A stretch of 56,210 nucleotides of DNA from Bacillota bacterium (lineage in GTDB: Bacteria; Bacillota; Clostridia; Lutisporales; Lutisporaceae): NCBI GenBank assembly GCA_022706825.1, contig JAKJBU010000004.1:1-56210 (forward strand), written 5' to 3'. Every line of letters starts with the position of its first letter. Within the stretch, counting starts at the first letter, position 1. Of this stretch, positions 1 through 7,828 are shown one piece after another. The translations under genes and the position numbers were made by a program. The notes below the pieces were generated by a model that was not told the DNA's origin, searched no databases, and worked only from the letters and a program-made list of their open reading frames with translations.

Positions 1-348
1 GGGTTTGTTTACAATCATCGACTTGATGATGAGCAGGCAGTCCACCTTATCGGTCTTGGTTTTACGGATGTTGGTTTTCCGCAAGGTTGATGTCTGGATC
101 GGGTTGATTACTGAAATGCGGTAGCCTAGGTCAAAAAGATGGCATATGAGGTTTTCGGCATAGTGAGAGGTTGATTCAAGACCGATCAGGGTGTCTGATT
201 TTTCGAAGGATTTAATCTTCGAAAGGAAGAGATTGAATCCTTCAGCATCATTAGTGAAACCGAAAGGTGAGATTAGGACTTCGCCATCAGCAGTCATGGC
301 AGCGGCAAAGTGCTTTTGCTTGGCAATATCAATGCCAACATAAATCAT
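1..348 (-). CDS. IS110-family transposase, N-terminal part (cut by window edge)
   Basis: The minus-strand frame is open for 116 codons from the ATG at 348 to the left edge, so the C-terminal part lies outside the window. The N-terminus is the RuvC-like DEDD domain of IS110 recombinases: YVGIDIAK with Asp7, Glu58 in GLEST, and Asp100 and Asp103 in KTKTDKVD. These residues bind catalytic metal. The start is supported by an AAGGATGTG ribosome binding site just upstream. The protein differs clearly from the second IS110 transposase at 6097, so the two are separate elements. Members of this family use a structured RNA from the element's own non-coding end to choose target sites. Confidence 0.9.
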   Translation of the reverse strand, partial: MIYVGIDIAKQKHFAAAMTADGEVLISPFGFTNDAEGFNLFLSKIKSFEKSDTLIGLESTSHYAENLICHLFDLGYRISVINPIQTSTLRKTNIRKTKTDKVDCLLIIKSMIVNKP

Positions 349-700
349 GGGATCACATCCTTAAGAATTATTAGGCAACTGTTTTGACCCACTTAGTTTT
401 ATCCTCATAGACTTGCGGGAGATAAAAATTTAAAACTTATCCAACTATAAATGATTTAGATAAAACTGTGGCAATACACTCCTTAGAATAGTCAAAGCTA
501 TAGGTGGCTATAAAAAGTCCACAGTGCCTAAATCCATTATATCGGATAAGTCTATACCGGCAAGAAGCCGGTCGAATTTTGAAAGCTTCAGTCGCTACGC
601 TCCTTCAGCTTTCAAAATCTGATAAACACCATGAAGTGAGCGCAAATATTTGAAAGGAATGTATGATTTAGTTGTCTACTATATCATACAAGGTGAGGCT
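349..700. other. Non-coding 5' end of the IS110 element; candidate guide-RNA region
   Basis: There is no convincing gene in these 350 bases. Upstream of the transposase start (minus strand) lie two strong hairpins: ACCGGC/GCCGGT at 556-572 and an 11-bp perfect stem TTTTGAAAGCT/AGCTTTCAAAA at 577-617. IS110-group elements encode their bridge RNA in this position, so this is a candidate RNA region. The outer boundary of the element cannot be fixed. A further hairpin (GTATGAT...ATCATAC, about 660-691) lies just before the toxin gene at 701. Confidence 0.45.
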
Positions 701-787
701 ATGAGTATATATGAGTCCATGAGTGTTATGCTTATGTTCGGCATGTTGATTATAGCTTTGCTGAATTTTCATAAAAAGAAAAATTAG
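701..787 (+). CDS. Putative holin-like small membrane toxin (28 aa)
   Basis: This is a 28-codon ORF, ATG 701 to TAG 785-787, with a good ribosome binding site (AAGGTGAGG, 690-698). The peptide begins MSIYESMSVMLMFGMLI, has one hydrophobic segment (about residues 8-21) and ends in a lysine-rich tail (HKKKN). That matches the layout of the 'putative holin-like toxin' family of Bacillota, whose members typically start M(S/T)xYE-x-L and are toxins of type I toxin-antitoxin pairs. A rho-independent terminator oriented to the minus strand follows at once (789-826), as expected for a convergent antisense antitoxin RNA. The family call comes from length, motif and context only. Confidence 0.65.
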   Translation: MSIYESMSVMLMFGMLIIALLNFHKKKN

Positions 788-788
788 C

Positions 789-826
789 AAAAAAAACCAC
801 CCTGCAGTGCCTTTGCAGGGTTGGTT
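789..826 (-). terminator. Terminator for a minus-strand transcript (possible antitoxin RNA)
   Basis: Arms AACCACCCTGCA (795-806) and TGCAGGGTTGGTT (814-826) pair. Read on the minus strand, the hairpin is followed by a run of eight or more T. It would end an RNA running toward the holin-like toxin gene. Confidence 0.7.
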
Positions 827-840
827 ATACATTTAACTAA

Positions 841-880
841 CCGTTAACGAGGCAACCACATTTGTGGCGGTCTCTTTAGT
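841..880 (+). repeat. attC-like spacer remnant
   Basis: CCGTTA (841-846) is followed by GGCAACCACA and a short palindrome CCACA-TT-TGTGG. CCGTTA and GCAACCAC recur in the spacers at 4265, 5230, 9154, 9930, 10485, 10543 and 17034. It is probably a degenerate member of that spacer family. Confidence 0.4.
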
Positions 881-927
881 ATTATTATACCAAATTGAAA
901 TAATTAATCAACAAATTTTTGTATGGT

Positions 928-1008
928 GTACAAACTTCTATGTGGAGTTTGCAAGTGATTTAAACCTAAGAGAGACGATATATACAGAAGCGACACATAT
1001 CAGGCCCT
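928..1008 (+). repeat. Dispersed ~80-bp repeat, copy 1
   Basis: This is the first of three related copies (4173-4235 and 5769-5851). The conserved core is AGTGATTTAAACC-AAGAGAGAC followed by CACAT-TCAGG. An ACTTC/GGAGT hairpin opens the copy. It lies directly upstream of the YdeI-like gene, and short ORFs across it are artefacts of the repeat. Confidence 0.75.
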
Positions 1009-1069
1009 ATCTTTGGAGATTTCCTGAGTTTTTATTATATAGTGATGATATGAAGGATGGTGCATAAGT

Positions 1070-1627
1070 TTGGAACAAATCTTGTTTGAATCAAGAATGG
1101 ATTTTCGAAATTGGTTATCTAACAATTGTACCACTAGTGGTGGGGTTTGGTTGGTATTCAGTAAACATGCCGGTTTGAAAACGCTTAAGGCTAGTGAAGC
1201 TCTTGAAGAAGCACTGTGTTTTGGTTGGATTGACGGACAAATGCTAAGTATTGACGAAACAAAATACGTAAAATACTTTTCAATCAGAAGAAAAGGAAGT
1301 AAATGGTCAGATAAAAATAAGAATCTCGCAAGAAAGCTAGAATCTGAAGGGTTAATGACTGACTTTGGCCGAATAAAAGTTGAAGAAGCAAAGAGAAATG
1401 GAATGTGGGATGCCCCAAAGTCAACACCTATTTCAGAAGAGGACGTACAAATGTTTACAGAACTAATAAAAGACAAGGAAACGGCATTAACAAATTTTCA
1501 GTCTATGTCGCCTTCTGTTAGAAAAACCTATACGAAGCTATATTTAGAAGCTAAATCTGATGATGCAAAAAAAAGAAGGTTAGAGAAAATAATAGGTAGA
1601 CTGAATTTGAATTTAAAACCAATGTAG
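1070..1627 (+). CDS. YdeI/OmpD-associated family protein
   Basis: 185 aa. The sequence shows the hallmarks of the YdeI/OmpD-associated ('bacteriocin-protection') family: WLxxN near residue 18, GGVWLVFSK, the signature EALCFGWIDGQ (about residues 47-57), and the R-rich F-IRRKGSKWS segment. The molecular function of the family is not established. The start is TTG at 1070, supported by GAAGGATGG 10 bases upstream; there is no better in-frame ATG. It is a single-gene unit between repeat copy 1 and a 150-base spacer with no feature I recognise, low in GC like the other cassette-type genes here. Confidence 0.85.
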   Translation: MEQILFESRMDFRNWLSNNCTTSGGVWLVFSKHAGLKTLKASEALEEALCFGWIDGQMLSIDETKYVKYFSIRRKGSKWSDKNKNLARKLESEGLMTDFGRIKVEEAKRNGMWDAPKSTPISEEDVQMFTELIKDKETALTNFQSMSPSVRKTYTKLYLEAKSDDAKKRRLEKIIGRLNLNLKPM

Positions 1628-1775
1628 TAAAATATCCGAGTAGAATTAAAGAAAATTTCGGTGAATATGTTTTTTTAAATGTTTTGATATCTTATCTTTG
1701 AGCCATATTTACCTAAGGACTAATTATGTTCTTGTGCTTTTATAAGATAGATAACCTGCTTTAGTTGGGGGGAAA

Positions 1776-2264
1776 ATGGTGAATTATGAAATAAGAGAAA
1801 TTAAATCTTCTGAGATATATCTTCTTAAAGACTTTTTATATGAAGCAATTTTTCAAAGGGATGAAGAAAATCTTTTGCCTAAAGATATAATAAATAAGCC
1901 AGAACTGAGGGTATTCATTGATGGGTTTGGGAAACCAGATGATTGTTGCCTTGTAGCTGATATAAATGGTAAGGTTGTTGGTGCTGTATGGACCAGGATA
2001 TTATCTGGTGAGGTGAAAGGTTTTGGCAATGTTGATGAATATACTCCTGTATTTGCAATTTCATTATACAAAAAATATAGGAATATGGGCGTAGGTACTG
2101 CTCTTATGCGCAGAATGTTGGAATTATTAAAAGAGCGGGGATATAAGAAAGCATCTTTAGCTGTTCAGAAGGATAATTATGCTGTTAGTATGTATGAAAA
2201 GGTTGGATTTAAGATAGTTAAAGAGTTAGAAGAAGAATATCTTATGATCTGTGAACTAAACTAA
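1776..2264 (+). CDS. GNAT-family N-acetyltransferase
   Basis: 162 aa with the GNAT fold: a variable N-terminus, then beta4 with LYKKYRNMGVGTALMRRML (motif A, acetyl-CoA pyrophosphate loop R-N-M-G-V-G-T, about residues 108-115) and the C-terminal NYAVSMYEKVGFKIV motif B (about 137-151). It transfers an acetyl group from acetyl-CoA to an unknown amine. The ATG at 1776 follows a TTGGGGGG ribosome binding site. It is a stand-alone gene in the + strand accessory array. The substrate cannot be inferred. Confidence 0.88.
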   Translation: MVNYEIREIKSSEIYLLKDFLYEAIFQRDEENLLPKDIINKPELRVFIDGFGKPDDCCLVADINGKVVGAVWTRILSGEVKGFGNVDEYTPVFAISLYKKYRNMGVGTALMRRMLELLKERGYKKASLAVQKDNYAVSMYEKVGFKIVKELEEEYLMICELN

Positions 2265-2395
2265 TTTTTCTACTAAATTTTCATCTCAGCCAAAGGCAAA
2301 GTGTTATAAATGCGTTTATTGCAAAAAAATGATTATAGATCTTGATGAATAAAAATTATTTTTTGCAGTTGGCAGAATAAGAAAGGATGAATGCC

Positions 2396-3124
2396 ATGTA
2401 TACATTTACAAACCAGTTTATGTCAAATAATAAAAATGTTGAGTTCCTTAAAGCCAATATGATGGGGCCAAACGCCATGCGGTTAGCAGAGGAATTGGCG
2501 TCACACCTGAACATTAATGAGAATATGCGAATTCTTGACCTCGGCTGCGGGTGCGGCCTTTCCACGCTTTTGTTAGTAAAAAAATACGGTGTGTCTGTTT
2601 TTGCCGCCGACCTTTGGATTTCACCAACTGAAAACTATGAGCGTTTTGAGTCCGTTGGAATTGATGAAAAGGCTGTTCCAATTTTTGCAGACGCAACCAA
2701 AGGCTTACCTTTCGCAAACGGATATTTCGACTTGTTGTTCACCGTTGACGCATACCATTATTTTGGTGATACGGCGGAAATGCTTCCATCGCTCATTCCT
2801 TTTGTGAAAAAGGAAGGGCATATCGCCGTGGCTATTCCCGGCTTAAAATACGAATTCGGGAAAAATGTCCCCAGTGAAATGCAACCGTTTTGGAATAGCG
2901 AGATAGAAAGAACCTTGCACTCTCTTGATTGGTGGAAAGATTTATGGAAGAATACAAAGGGCATTGAAGTAATGGACATTCGTGAAATGGGCTGTTGCAG
3001 ACAGGCTTGGGAAGAATGGCTGGCCAGTGATCATCCCATTGCTGCTGAGGACATCAAAATGATGGAAGCTGAGGGTGGGAAGTATTTTAATATTATTCAG
3101 TTGATAGCTAAAGTCAAAAGGTAG
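2396..3124 (+). CDS. Class I SAM-dependent methyltransferase
   Basis: 242 aa. Motif I is [16 protein letters not shown] (about residues 42-57), which binds S-adenosylmethionine. Later come the acidic motif II region (VFAADLW) and a [21 protein letters not shown] segment typical of Methyltransf_11 enzymes. An in-frame ATG nine bases upstream (2387) overlaps the ribosome binding site GAAAGGATG, so 2396 is the better start. The substrate is unknown. It has a single-gene context, with about 120 non-coding bases before it and 35 after it. Confidence 0.87.
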   Translation: MYTFTNQFMSNNKNVEFLKANMMGPNAMRLAEELASHLNINENMRILDLGCGCGLSTLLLVKKYGVSVFAADLWISPTENYERFESVGIDEKAVPIFADATKGLPFANGYFDLLFTVDAYHYFGDTAEMLPSLIPFVKKEGHIAVAIPGLKYEFGKNVPSEMQPFWNSEIERTLHSLDWWKDLWKNTKGIEVMDIREMGCCRQAWEEWLASDHPIAAEDIKMMEAEGGKYFNIIQLIAKVKR

Positions 3125-3159
3125 TACAGAGGATATTTATCTTATGGGAGGGGTTAAGA

Positions 3160-3603
3160 GTGGAAGTCAAGCCCATTAAAGGAAATAAAAAGCTTTTTTT
3201 AGATTTACTACTACTAGCAGATGAACAAGAAGACATGATTGATAAATATTTAGAACGGGGAGAAGTATTTGCCCTATATGATGGAGATTTAAAAAGCATT
3301 TGTGTAGTAACGCAGGAAGATGAAAATACCTGTGAGCTGAAAAACTTAGCTACATATGAAAAATATCGCGGAAAAGGTTATGGAAAATCCCTAATAAGTT
3401 ATATATTTGAGTACTGCAAGGATAAGTGTAAAACACTATTAGTCGGTACAGGAGACATTCCGTGGATAATTTCATTTTATGAACATTGTGGATTTGAAGT
3501 ATCCCATAAAGTTGAAAATTTCTTTACAAATAACTATGACCACCCTATTTATGAGGATGGAGTTCAATTGGTCGATATGGTTTATTTAAAGAAAGATTTC
3601 TGA
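3160..3603 (+). CDS. GNAT-family N-acetyltransferase
   Basis: 147 aa. Motif A is [21 protein letters not shown] (about residues 62-82) with the R-G-K-G-Y-G pyrophosphate loop. A C-terminal [10 protein letters not shown] follows. It starts with GTG at 3160 after a strong GGGAGGGG ribosome binding site. The acceptor is unknown. It is the second of several acetyltransferases in this array and is not closely similar to its neighbours, so it is not a tandem duplicate. Confidence 0.88.
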   Translation: MEVKPIKGNKKLFLDLLLLADEQEDMIDKYLERGEVFALYDGDLKSICVVTQEDENTCELKNLATYEKYRGKGYGKSLISYIFEYCKDKCKTLLVGTGDIPWIISFYEHCGFEVSHKVENFFTNNYDHPIYEDGVQLVDMVYLKKDF

Positions 3604-3721
3604 TAGCGCAAGGGTGCAGATAGCAAAGTCACGAAGCGGGTTCAAGAAGTAGCCGCATGAAGAAGGGTGATGCAAAGGTGGAGGTTAAAAAATGTTTGCA
3701 TACCATAAAGGGGTGAAGGAA

Positions 3722-4174
3722 ATGGAAGTCATATCTATAAAAAAATCTCCTGAGTATAAAGATAAAGCAATTAAATACTTTCAGAGCAAATGGGCATCCC
3801 CAAATAGCATGAAGGTCTATGATGACTGCATATCAAATTGTATTACTACCCCGAGTCCATTGCCGCAGTGGTATCTGTTGATGGATAATGATAGAATAAT
3901 TGGTTGCGCAGGTCTTATAACAAACGATTTTATTAGCCGTATGGATTTATACCCGTGGGTTTGTGCCATATATATTGAAAAAGAATACAGGGGAAATGCT
4001 TATGGTTCTCTTCTGTTAGAACAGGCAAAGATAGACACAAAAGCAGGAGGCTTTTCTCACTTATACCTCTGTACAGACCACATTGGATATTATGAGAAGT
4101 ATGGATTTAAGTTTATCGGTACAGGCTATCATCCATGGGGGGACAGTTCTCGCATATATGAAGCAGCGTTATAA
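3722..4174 (+). CDS. GNAT-family N-acetyltransferase
   Basis: 150 aa from the ATG at 3722, which has GGGGTGAAGGA directly upstream. An in-frame ATG at 3692, also with a good site (GGTGGAGG), would add ten residues; I prefer 3722 because the family fold begins at MEVISIKKSPEY. Motif A is YIEKEYRGNAYGSLLLEQA (about residues 86-104), and YYEKYGFKFIGTGYHPWG closes the domain. Repeat copy 2 starts at the stop codon, as expected if gene and spacer move as one unit. The acceptor is unknown. Confidence 0.85.
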   Translation: MEVISIKKSPEYKDKAIKYFQSKWASPNSMKVYDDCISNCITTPSPLPQWYLLMDNDRIIGCAGLITNDFISRMDLYPWVCAIYIEKEYRGNAYGSLLLEQAKIDTKAGGFSHLYLCTDHIGYYEKYGFKFIGTGYHPWGDSSRIYEAAL

Positions 4175-4235
4175 TTAGTGATTTAAACCTAAGAGAGACA
4201 ATATTCACATAATCAACCCATATCAGGTTCCGGGT
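4173..4235 (+). repeat. Dispersed ~80-bp repeat, copy 2
   Basis: It shares AGTGATTTAAACCTAAGAGA and the CATATCAGG end with the copies at 928 and 5769, but lacks the first ~20 bases. A CCCATAT/ATATGGG stem spans 4217-4246. Confidence 0.75.
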
Positions 4236-4252
4236 ACCTATATGGGCTAAAC

Positions 4253-4345
4253 CACATCCCTTCACCGTTAGGATCGCTCCGCCAGGAAGAGGGCCTTTGT
4301 AGTCCGGTTCAGAGGTGTCGGGTGTGATAATCCGTTATATGAAAT
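4253..4345 (+). repeat. attC-like spacer element
   Basis: AACCACATCCCTTCACCGTTA (about 4250-4270) is followed by CGCTCCGCCAG, which recurs at 14145. Then GGTGTC...CCGTTAT-TGAAA (about 4315-4345) aligns with the 3' ends at 5211-5240 and 10525-10556. The next gene starts about 50 bases later. Confidence 0.5.
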
Positions 4346-4391
4346 CAGGAGCATCATTATGCACAACAAAGCGTTTGGGGGAAAGAATAAA

Positions 4392-5078
4392 GTGAGAATT
4401 GGAATAATAGGTCCAACAGAAAGAGAAATAATGCCATTTGTAAATAAGATTGACAGTAGAGAAACGATTAGGCATGCAAAGATAGACTTTTATTCAGGCA
4501 AATTTGAGAACGTTGATGTTGTAGCAGCATTTTCTGGTGTGTGCAAGGTTAACGCGGCAATTGCTACTCAAATAATGATTGATAGATTTGATGTTACCCA
4601 TATTATTTTGACAGGAGTTGCCGGAGCACTAGACGAAAGGCTTCAGATAGGAGATACGGTAATTGCAAACGAGATTGCATATCATGATGTGGCAAGAGAG
4701 ATTCTAACTGAATATCATCCTTGGATGGAAGATATATATTTCAAGTCAGATATGAAAATGCTTAATGATGCCAGTCTCATTGCAGGATCTCTTAACTTGA
4801 AGAACAAATGCTTCATTGGGAGAATCATCACCGGAGAAGCATTTATAACAGAAAATGAACGATATAAATTAATTCAGGACTTTGAACCATTGTGTGCAGA
4901 CATGGAAAGTGCCGGTGTAGCACATGTATGTTATGCTAACAATGTTCCTTTTCTTGTAATTCGGTCAATATCCGACTTTGCTAATGAAGATGGTCCAGAG
5001 TCATTTGAAAATAACATAGGAAACGTATCATTTAATTCATTGCATATAGTTGAAGAGCTAATAAAGGAATATGCATAA
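4392..5078 (+). CDS. 5'-methylthioadenosine/S-adenosylhomocysteine nucleosidase-like protein
   Basis: 228 aa, the usual size for the MTAN/PNP-UDP phosphorylase fold. With the GTG start at 4392, Glu12 falls in GIIGPTEREI exactly as in MTAN. ADMESAG carries the ribose-binding Glu and RSISDFAN the catalytic Asp. The expected reaction is hydrolysis of MTA or SAH to adenine and the thioribose product. An ATG at 4359 (site AGGAG) would add eleven residues, but its first codons read like the spacer motif AACAAAGCG; the 4392 start has GGGGGAAAG upstream. SAH removal would suit the nearby methyltransferases, though there is no operon link. Confidence 0.85.
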   Translation: MRIGIIGPTEREIMPFVNKIDSRETIRHAKIDFYSGKFENVDVVAAFSGVCKVNAAIATQIMIDRFDVTHIILTGVAGALDERLQIGDTVIANEIAYHDVAREILTEYHPWMEDIYFKSDMKMLNDASLIAGSLNLKNKCFIGRIITGEAFITENERYKLIQDFEPLCADMESAGVAHVCYANNVPFLVIRSISDFANEDGPESFENNIGNVSFNSLHIVEELIKEYA

Positions 5079-5128
5079 GATATCAGGCTATTTTACTTCG
5101 CAAGGTTTTTATCAGGGATTGTCGGGGC

Positions 5129-5238
5129 TCCTAACTTCACATAACAAAGCGCTCACGCTGCAGAAGGGCAACCCCATCTGCGACGCTAAGAGATGTCGCT
5201 CTAAGCGTCTCGGTGTCTTGAGTAAGGAACCGTTAGGT
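5129..5238 (+). repeat. attC-like spacer element, fullest copy
   Basis: It opens TCCTAAC, then ATAACAAAGCGCTCACGCTG, has a stem GACGCTAAGAG/CTCTAAGCGTC (5182-5192/5199-5209, one mismatch), continues TCTCGGTGTC and closes with CCGTTAGGT (GTTAGGT fits the integron core GTTRRRY). From 5178 it matches the copy at 10491 at about 54 of 63 positions. VCR-type integron sites also begin TAACAAA. The array as a whole is treated in the findings. Confidence 0.6.
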
Positions 5239-5320
5239 GATAGTTGATGTAGATTTTTGTGGAATACTATTCTAACCTCACATACACAAATGATTCTCTA
5301 AAGAAAGGCAGGACTTATAT

Positions 5321-5734
5321 ATGATTAGTTCCATAAGCCATATTACTTTTGTTGTGAAGAATTTGGATAAAACAACTGAACTGTATAAAGAACTGTTTAA
5401 CGCTAGGGAAGTTTATTATAGCGGTGAAAAAAAGCACTCTTTGTATAAAGAGCGGTTTTTTATTATTGGTGATCAATGGATAGCGCTAATGGAAGATAGT
5501 AATATAATTAATAGAACCTATCATCACATAGCATTTAAAATACCAGAAACTGATGTAGATTATTACCTAGCTAAAATTAAAGATCTGAATTTAGAACTAA
5601 AGCCGCCAAGGGAGCGAGTACAAGGGGAAGGCTATTCCATCTATTTCTATGACTATGATAATAATCTGTTTGAACTACATACAGAAACGCTAGAACGAAG
5701 GCTGACTTCGTATGCAGAAGTAGATAATATATAG
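5321..5734 (+). CDS. fosX: FosX-type fosfomycin resistance hydrolase
   Basis: 137 aa, full length for FosX, a dimeric Mn-dependent glyoxalase-fold enzyme that adds water to the epoxide of fosfomycin. The metal ligands sit at the FosX positions: His7 (ISHITF), His69 (YHHIAFK) and Glu118 (LFELHTE). Glu44 (SLYKERFF) matches the FosX general base that distinguishes water addition from the glutathione or thiol transfer of FosA/FosB. The KPPRERVQGEGYSIYFYD segment is also family-typical. The ATG at 5321 has AAAGGCAGG upstream. It is a single gene between an attC-like element and repeat copy 3. Resistance activity is inferred, not shown. Confidence 0.88.
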   Translation: MISSISHITFVVKNLDKTTELYKELFNAREVYYSGEKKHSLYKERFFIIGDQWIALMEDSNIINRTYHHIAFKIPETDVDYYLAKIKDLNLELKPPRERVQGEGYSIYFYDYDNNLFELHTETLERRLTSYAEVDNI

Positions 5735-5768
5735 TATTCATTAATATAGCGGCATAAAGTTCTACAAG

Positions 5769-5851
5769 GTACAAACTCCTATGCGGAGTATGTTTAGTGA
5801 TTTAAACCCAAGAGAGACAGTATCTGCACAAGCGGCACATGTCAGGTCCGG
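5769..5851 (+). repeat. Dispersed ~80-bp repeat, copy 3
   Basis: This is the best preserved copy. It has a hairpin ACTCC-TATGC-GGAGT (5776-5790), then GTTTA/TAAAC pairing, AAGAGAGACAGTAT and CACATGTCAGGTCC. It starts 35 bases after fosX and precedes the IS110 element. Confidence 0.75.
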
Positions 5852-6096
5852 GGTGCCGGGAGCGGTATTAAAAGGTATAATTCAAGGCGTTGCGGGGCAT
5901 TACGCATCATAGCAAATTGAGTGATATTCACATGCATAATATTAGTAGTTTGGATTTTATAGTGTAATCTGTATATATGGAGCATTCCTGTAAAGAAAAT
6001 AAATGAACTTTGAAAAATAAGACACCTCGCAATAAAATAGAGATGTGCTGATCAGGACAAGAAAGGCACAAAACTATAATATTGGAGGCGTCATAT
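5852..6096. other. Non-coding 5' flank of the second IS110 element
   Basis: No gene is seen. The left end of the IS is probably somewhere in this stretch but cannot be placed, because IS110 elements generally lack terminal inverted repeats. GGAGG at 6084-6088 is the transposase ribosome binding site. Confidence 0.4.
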
Positions 6097-7371
6097 ATGA
6101 AGCGTACACAAAATGAAAAGATTTTGCAAATTAAATTTGAGACATTGGTAGTAGGAATTGACATTGGGAAGGACACACACTATGCGAGAGCTTTTGATTG
6201 CAGGGGAATCGAGCTGTCAAAACTCCTTAGATTTAGCAACACAAATCAAGGTTATGAAGCCCTTGAGGACTGGATGCAGGAAATAATGAAGGATAAAGGA
6301 AAAACCGAGGCAATAGTAGGCTTTGAGCCTACAGGACACTACTGGTTTACGCTTGGTGATCACTTGCAGAGAAAAGGCCATAGATTGGCAATAGTTAATC
6401 CGTTTCATGTGAAGTGTACGAGAGAGCTTGATGACAACAGCCAGACAAAGAATGATAAAAAGGATCCTAAGACCATAGCAATGTTGGTCAAAGACGGTAG
6501 ATTCAGGGATGTGTACATACCAGAGGATGTATACCAGGAACTTCGTGAGGCGGTCAGTGAAAGGGAACGTCTGGTTGAACAGATGATAAGCCTGAGCAAT
6601 CAGGTCATACGATGGTTGGACATAAGATTTCCTGAGTTTAATCAAGTATTCAAGAATTGGCGTGGCGAGGCAGCATGGCTTACACTTAGGTACTTCCCAA
6701 CTCCTGCGAAAGTAGCTGCTGCAGGTGCTTTAAGCATAGTAAGTACATGGCGAAAGAAAATGAAGAAGCCGAGCCTTAAGAAGGCTGAAAAGCTTGTTAA
6801 CTTAGCTATTAGCTCAATAGGAAGAACTGCTGGAAATGAGGCAGCGGAAGCAGCTTTGCAGAACCTGTTGACACAGTATGAAATGGTGATGCAACAGAAG
6901 CAAGACATAGAGCAACTGATGCAGGAACTGCTCATAAAGGTTCCAAACGCATCAAAACTTGTAGGTATCAAAGGAATGGGAATGGTAGCAGCGGCGGTCA
7001 TTGCTAGCGAAATCGGAGACATCAGCCGATTTAACGATCCCAGGCAGATACAGAAGATGGCTGGACTGAGCTTGCGTGAGAATAGTTCAGGCAAGCACAA
7101 AGGTAAAACGACAATAAGTAAACGAGGGCGAAGGCGCTTAAGAGAAGGGCTTTTCAGAGCTATGATAACGATGTTGGCAACAAACTCAGAGTTTCGTCAA
7201 ATACATCAAAGAAATCTTAGCAGGGAACAGAACCCTCTTAACAAAATGGAATCCATAGTAGCCCTTTGCGGCAAGCTTATTCGAGTTATTTTTGCGATAC
7301 TGACAAAAGGTAATGACTACGATGCGGATAGGATGCTAAATGATATGAAAAGGTCGATGAAGGCTGCATAA
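6097..7371 (+). CDS. IS110-family transposase, complete
   Basis: 424 aa from the ATG at 6097, which follows TTGGAGG by 8 bases; an upstream TTG (6082) overlaps that site. The N-terminal DEDD domain starts VVGIDIGKDTHYARAF, with Glu in VGFEPTGHY and Asp residues in NDKKDPKTIA. The C-terminal Transposase_20 domain has LVGIKGMGMVAAAVIASEIGDISRF and the GLSLRENSSGKHKGKTTISKRGRRRLR block that carries the conserved serine. No frameshift or internal stop is seen, so the element may be active. It sits between the fosX unit and the DUF5680-like gene and breaks the run of cassette-type genes. Confidence 0.93.
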   Translation: MKRTQNEKILQIKFETLVVGIDIGKDTHYARAFDCRGIELSKLLRFSNTNQGYEALEDWMQEIMKDKGKTEAIVGFEPTGHYWFTLGDHLQRKGHRLAIVNPFHVKCTRELDDNSQTKNDKKDPKTIAMLVKDGRFRDVYIPEDVYQELREAVSERERLVEQMISLSNQVIRWLDIRFPEFNQVFKNWRGEAAWLTLRYFPTPAKVAAAGALSIVSTWRKKMKKPSLKKAEKLVNLAISSIGRTAGNEAAEAALQNLLTQYEMVMQQKQDIEQLMQELLIKVPNASKLVGIKGMGMVAAAVIASEIGDISRFNDPRQIQKMAGLSLRENSSGKHKGKTTISKRGRRRLREGLFRAMITMLATNSEFRQIHQRNLSREQNPLNKMESIVALCGKLIRVIFAILTKGNDYDADRMLNDMKRSMKAA

Positions 7372-7828
7372 TAGCCGGAGATTAGCAATTAGTAATTAGC
7401 CACATGTAGCCACAAGCAATCACTCTGAAGACCGCAACAGAGAAAGATGCATTCAAGCTATAGAATTAAGTTTTAGCAGTATTTGCACCTTGAAATGTAG
7501 AGCCGGGGCAGTCAAGTTGAATTTTACCTTTAGGGCAAAGACCCAGTTTAGGAGCATGATTGACGTTCCACCTCTAGGATAAGCAGGACGAAGGAATTAG
7601 GCACAATTGATGCCGGAAGACATGGGAGGTTTGCTACCTGGAGTTGATGTGGAATCCCGACGGCCGAGATAGAAAAACACATGCGGTTTATTTTCTCTGC
7701 CTGAAACCACAGAACTACCAGATTTATGCAATATCTAGGGGGAAAGCTTAAGCAAATCAAAGTGAAATTCTGCGAAAAACGAAGATAAGTGAAGAAAACG
7801 AGAGTATATTAAGGGAGGTATTTGAAGT
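7372..7828 (+). other. 3' non-coding end of the IS110 element; candidate guide-RNA region
   Basis: These 457 bases have no credible ORF. The stretch after the stop contains purine-rich conserved-looking blocks (about 7500-7680: GGGCAAAGACCCAG, GGAGGTTTGCTACCTGG) that suggest a structured RNA. IS1111-group elements carry their guide RNA on this side of the transposase gene. The right end of the IS cannot be placed; the ribosome binding site of the next gene is at about 7815. Confidence 0.4.

Noticed and set aside
864-1067. 67-codon ORF before the YdeI-like gene
   Set aside because: It runs through repeat copy 1, has no ribosome binding site and no protein-like composition.
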